A stretch of 64,000 nt of DNA from Anaeramoeba flamelloides. Its lineage: Eukaryota > Metamonada > Anaeramoebidae. The stretch covers positions 8,313,001 to 8,377,000 of the forward strand of contig JANTQA010000070.1 in NCBI GenBank assembly GCA_027625915.1, written 5' to 3'. Both the position numbers and the translations under genes were made by a program. The notes beneath the pieces are model-generated. The model saw only the letters and a list, made by a program, of their open reading frames with translations. It did no database searches and was not told the DNA's origin. Shown in pieces: positions 59,396 through 64,000 of the stretch. Position 1 is the first letter of the stretch; each line of letters opens with the position of its first letter.

Positions 59396-61139
59396 GTAGT
59401 TACATTTTAGCATTTGTAAAAAATTTTAATTACAAGACATTACTGGAAAAAAATTTTTTGAGTGCCACCAGATATTGAAACTTTGAAACCAAAATCCCAT
59501 TCGCCAGTCTATTTGTGAAAATATTCAAAGTAAATCAGAGTTGAATCTTTAATTTTTCAATTTTTTGAACATTTTTTTTTGATTAAATTTTGAGTTATAA
59601 TCATTTAGGTTTTTAAGATAATGAAATATAGGTTCTGGTGAATTGTGAAAATTAATCAGAGAATAATTCAAATAAACAGACTTGAATGTGTGTATTTTTG
59701 AAACAAATATTTTCTTTTAGAAAATCAAACAAGTAAAATCAACTTTCTCAAAGAAATTATATTATCAGTAAGAATATAAACCAATTTTTCAAATAATGTT
59801 CTCTGGTAATCTTGAAATCTTGAAGATTTGTTCTTCTTTTTTGTTTTACTATTTGTTGCAAAATAAATGAATCAAAATTTTCATTTAACTTTCCAAAAAA
59901 TATTTAAAAACTCAAGTGCATTTCAATTTTTTCATTCTTAAAATCAGATTAAATTATTAAAATTCATTTTAGAATTGGGGTATTTGATAATTGGATTTAA
60001 TTTTTTGATTGATTTTTTGAAAATCTGACAGAAAATTTTTGTCTTTTTATTTTACAATTAACAGTAATTTGAATGAGTTAAAATGTGTGTTTATTTTTGA
60101 TTTCTCATCTCCACTGCTAAATATTATTATTTCACAAAATATTTTTTTATAAATTTGTTTACAAAATTCTTTTTTTAAATATTTTTTTTTCAAACAAAAC
60201 TAAAACAAAGAATATTGTCTCCAGAGATTAAAGGAAAAAAATTTATTCCTCAGAATGACAAAAAAATATAAAAGATTCGACCCAAAGGAAAAGAAAAGAA
60301 AAATCGTGGAAAAATATACATATAAAAAAATCCATAAAGATTCAACAAAAAGTAAAAGAGTTATTCTCAAAAACTTTCACTCATTATTCAGAATTTTTTT
60401 AAGTTTTCATTTTAATCAAAAATAAATAATTATGAATTCTAACAAATAAATCTAATATGTCCCTACGACCCCAAAAAAAACTAAAAATGAAAAACTGATC
60501 AAATACTTTCCATTAATACAATTAAAAAAACAAAATGATAAAATAAAAATAAATAAAGTTTCAATTTAGCTTTTTCTTGAAAACATTTTTTACCAAAATC
60601 ATTGAATTCAAACTTGATATTATGTATATTTTTAGATACACTATCTTGTTTTAACTCATTTACTAAAACAAATTCTAAATTATGGGGAATTTTCTTTTCA
60701 CAAAAGGCACTAATTTGGTCCTCAAATGTTTTTTTTAGTTTTAAATGGTAAAATTAAAAAAAAGTTAAACTAAAAAGGATAAACTTTCTGGAAAAGCATT
60801 CTAATTTAATATATTAACTTATTCTTTGATTTCAAACTTTTCTCAACCCCAATTTTTCAAAAAAAAAATAAAAAAGTGCACAGTAATTCTAAAAAATATT
60901 TTCGGTATTCAAAAGTTGAGAGTGTTTTTATTCTAAAAAAAATTATCCCAGTGTTTAATTGAATTAATCTATAAGGTTAGATTTCGAAAAATATTAATCA
61001 GAAAAAAAATAGTGCTTAATTATATTAAGGACATATACTTGTATTAATAAAGAAAAAATTTAAAAAACATCCGATTATCTTAACCAAAATTCAAATGAGA
61101 TGAATTAAATGAAAATAACAATTAAAATGTGTTTTGGGT

Positions 61140-61320
61140 GATTCTTATGAAATAGGAAGTAATTTGTTAATTAAAAATTTTTCAAAAAAAAAGTTTTTAC
61201 AATGAAAAATGAAAAATAAACCCTAATAAAGACGAAATAATGATATAAAACTGCCAGATTAGAGCAAGAAATATTTATTTTTTTTTTACTTTTTTTCTTG
61301 ATTAATTTTTTCTTTTTTTT
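61140..61320 (+). repeat. Dispersed repeat, partner of 1830-2010
   Basis: It contains ATTCTTATGAAATAGGAAGT and GAGCAAGAAATATTTATT as shared landmarks. Confidence 0.45.
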
Positions 61321-61881
61321 GATTTGTTATTTTTTAATAGATATGAAAATAGATGACACTATTATCTATTCCATTTTCATATTTGTAAAAAAATTAAATG
61401 TATTTAGTTAAAGAAATGATTTTAGCAATTATGTTTCTTTTAAACTATGGTACTTAAAAATGGTAAAATATACAAACTAGCTTACAAAATGAATTTATTT
61501 TTTTTTATTCCTGAAATCTGAATTGAAGAGTATAAGACTAAAATTTTAAATTAAAGTTTGAAAAAATGTCTATTTTTGGTTTTCAATTGAAATATGTAAT
61601 TAGATTTTGATTTATATGGTGTTTTAAAATTTATTTTTTTTTAATTAATTGAGTTAAGGGGGAATTAAAATACCAATTTAAAGCCCAAAAATCTAAATTT
61701 ACTCTTAAAGATCAATCAACCAATTATTCTTCAACCCGTATTTCGAGGTAGGTAGCTGAGGTAACAAATAGATTATTATGTGAATTAATTTTGCAGTTTG
61801 GAAATATATTGATGTCACAACTAGTTTTAGAAAAATGGAAAAAGTGAGTTGATCAATCTTTGGCATATTATGTTAGAGCTG

Positions 61882-62268
61882 TTCCAAGGCTACTGTGAAA
61901 TTTTATCAATGTCAAATTTCGATGTTGATATAGATTTTTTACTCTGATAATATAAGAATAAGAAAGCTTATATTGAAAATATTTTTTCATAAATTAGTTG
62001 ATATGAAAAATAGCCTTCTAATGTGATTGAAAAATAAATTCAATTTTTTTAGAGGAAATTTTATGTTGTTTCTTAATGAATTTTTGATGTTTAGAGTCAT
62101 TTTGGGTTCTGAAAATTTATTTTTTGAAAATCAGAAAAAATTCTTGATTATTTTCTCTATTAGGAATTATTTTTAACGATGAGCTTTATTGTTCTCATAT
62201 TGAACTTTTTAAAAATCTATATCAACATCAAAATTTGATATTCATAAAATTTCACGTTAGCTTTAGAT
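61882..62268. mobile_element. Inverted-repeat element with about 58-nt arms
   Basis: The left arm (61882-61940) contains GTGAAATTTTATCAATGTCA and GATGTTGATATAGATTTTT. The right arm (62211-62268) is its imperfect complement. The core is AT-rich with no ORF. It may be a MITE. Confidence 0.55.
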
Positions 62269-62779
62269 TGATGTAATAATTATGGAGTTAATCTTGAAAT
62301 TATAAGAACATCAAAATATTTCCTTTCTAATATTATTAATAATCCATTATTCAAAACCAGAATAGTTTGATATTGGCTTTATATTTATAAATTTGTAAAA
62401 ATAAAATAAAAAAATTCACAAATGATAATTTTTGATGTGATCATTTGTAATAAATTTATTATTTTAATATTCAATATTATTTATAATACTTTTTTTTCAA
62501 ATAATTTAAATCATGAATTATACAAAACTCTTTTTCAGTTAAAGTTTTCAGTTTTAATGAAGAAATAAAGCATATTTTCTGATTTCAATCCAGTTTTATT
62601 ATCTTTTATATATTAAAAAATTTTCAAAAAGATCATTTTTACTATTTTAGTTGAATATTTTTTTTTTTATTTTCTTTTCTTTTACTTGTTTCTTTTTACT
62701 TTTTTCTTTTAACTTAATAATTTTTTTTAGAAAGTCAATTTGAAAAAAAATTAAAGGGAAAATTGTGCATTTTTGAGCA

Positions 62780-62870
62780 ACTTTCAAAACTCATACCAAG
62801 TTCAAGATCGATCAGCTAAGAACCAAAATAAAAAGTCTCCAGACCCAAAACAAGATAATCATATTTCAAA
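62780..62870 (-). repeat. ACAATCC-family repeat, copy 6 (inverted)
   Basis: The reverse complement reads TTTTGGTTCTTAGCTGATCG followed by AACTTGGTATGAGTTTTGAA, the same as the other copies. Confidence 0.5.
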
Positions 62871-63159
62871 TTTTGTGTATTGGAAATCTTAAGGAATACT
62901 TATAAATTCTAATAAATTTCAAAATTTTTTAGTTCAATTTCCATTTCAATAAATCTTTTGACTGTTTCTTATCAAAAATTCTCTGACAAAGAATATTTTG
63001 AAAAGCAACTAATTTTACAGACTTTCTTAACACTTGACTTCATAAAATGCTTTATTCAAAGTTTTAGCATAAAAATTTCAAAAAGGAAAATCAAGTAAAA
63101 ATTTTTAAACCTAAATTACAATTTATCAGTATTTCAAATAAAATTAAAACAAAAAGAAT

Positions 63160-63630
63160 AAAATACAATTACATGTACTGGACACAAGATATTTTCACAA
63201 AAAGTTGGTATAACTATGATAAAAAATCATTTAATATCGAAACAAAAACTGTATTATTTTGTACAGAGACCATATTGTGTTGGAATAAATTACATTTTAT
63301 TGTAAATTTTTTTTGGAATGGTATTGATAAATTTTTCATGAAGTTGAAGGTGTATCTCTTTAATTCGGTTTCTTAAACTCTTTGGTGAAATTCCCAACTA
63401 CAATAACAATCTAAATTGCGATCTTTAATTTGTTTTTTCGAATTTGTTTGTTTTTAATTAACTTTTAAAATAAAATTTACAGTTAAAAAAAAAAAATAGT
63501 TTCAAAAAGGGATAATTTTTTTCCTTCTGAAATACAAGACAGTTCGATTATGAGGTAATATTAATAACCTTTTTTGTAAGAATATAACCTCTTTTCAAAT
63601 ATTCACCTTCTCACCTAAATGGTCATAAGT
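63160..63630 (-). repeat. Diverged inverted copy of the 3640-4110 element
   Basis: In reverse complement it matches element positions 3640-4110: TTTTTGTAAGAATATAACC corresponds to GCAAAAAAGG-TTAT, then AAATTCGAAAAAACAAAT, TTCTTAAACTCTTTGGT and AACTTTTTGTGAAAAT. Identity looks roughly 75-85 percent by eye. Confidence 0.6.
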
Positions 63631-64000
63631 TTTTTTTTAAAAAAAATTTAAATTTTTAAAATTGAGAATTTGATAATTTTTTTTTTAATGTAAATTACAT
63701 TTTTACCAATTGATCGTCTGAATTTTTCTCTCTAATTGAAGTGCAATTTCTAAATATCATTTTTAATGACACCCCACTCCTTGAGCTTGGGGTGAATTAA
63801 TCTCAAGTGACTCAACCCTTAATCAAAGAAAGGTAATGAAATTTATAAATAAATGAAAAGATCAATTTTTTTCTGATTTCTAAATATTCTATACTTGATT
63901 AATTTTTCTTGTATTTGGCGAATTAAGATTAAATTTAAAAAGCTGAAATATTATTCATTTATAAAAATTTCAAGAATTGCTTAAAAACAAGAGTTTCATC

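Larger units (their letters stand above)
59072..64000. other. 4.9-kb gene-free region at the right edge
   Basis: It begins with the uL13 promoter box and holds ACAATCC-family copies (59262-59395 direct, 62780-62870 inverted), a repeat at 61140-61320, an inverted-repeat pair at 61882-62268 and the diverged element copy at 63160-63630. I see no gene. Frames at 59141-59356 and 63173-63376 overlap repeats. Confidence 0.6.

Noticed and set aside
1-64000. CRISPR array, bacterial operons, or viral or LTR-type elements
   Set aside because: No regularly spaced identical repeats, no prokaryotic gene organisation, and no integrase, capsid or long terminal repeat signature was seen. The only retroelements are LINE fragments.

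Overview
This window is nuclear DNA from a very AT-rich unicellular eukaryote. Its genes carry GT-AG introns, use the standard stop codons (TAA and TAG), and encode cytosolic ribosomal proteins eS27, eS4, eL36 and uL13, a heterotrimeric G-protein alpha subunit and an AP-4 adaptin. An Asn-rich tract encoded by (AAT)n, Lys/Glu/Asn-rich linkers and initiator-like TCATTTTT boxes close to the start codons suggest an amoeboid protist, possibly an anaeramoebid or other metamonad relative. That placement is inference; nothing here is diagnostic of a genus.

Layout. (1) 81-210 (+): last coding exon of eS27, cut by the window edge. (2) 2401-13243 (+): G-alpha gene, seven coding exons with introns up to 5.1 kb. 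(3) 15683-20855 (-): BCAS3-like, WIPI/ATG18-type beta-propeller protein, two exons around a 3.2 kb intron. (4) 26159-27431 (-): eS4. (5) 28784-29176 (-): eL36. (6) 33858-35113 (+): small RRM protein. (7) 36391-37259 (-): 5'-truncated LINE with a perfect 16-bp target-site duplication. (8) 38168-39231 (+): second RRM protein. (9) 43712-55165 (+): AP-4 epsilon adaptin, six exons, with a decayed LINE reverse transcriptase in its largest intron. (10) 58043-59071 (-): uL13. The space between genes and inside the large introns is filled with short inverted-repeat elements and older dispersed repeats.

The genes do not form an operon or pathway: translation (four ribosomal proteins), RNA binding (two RRM proteins), signalling (G-alpha), autophagy or phosphoinositide-linked membrane work (BCAS3-like) and vesicle coat (AP-4 epsilon) are interspersed on both strands. 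Ribosomal-protein introns are short (123-429 bp), whereas introns of the signalling and trafficking genes reach 2-5 kb because repeats accumulate in them.

The most interesting signal is regulatory. Seven of the eight genes whose start lies in the window have (T/C)CATTTTT 30-53 nt before the ATG, and the eighth has a weaker TCATCTT. This resembles the metamonad initiator TCA(+1)Y(T/A), and it supports otherwise uncertain start exons for G-alpha and AP-4 epsilon. Other leads are a TA-flanked inverted-repeat family with short and long forms, a foldback element rich in TCGCGA palindromes, clusters of serial hairpins, and unexplained sequence at 430-800, 18800-19000 and 50150-50340.
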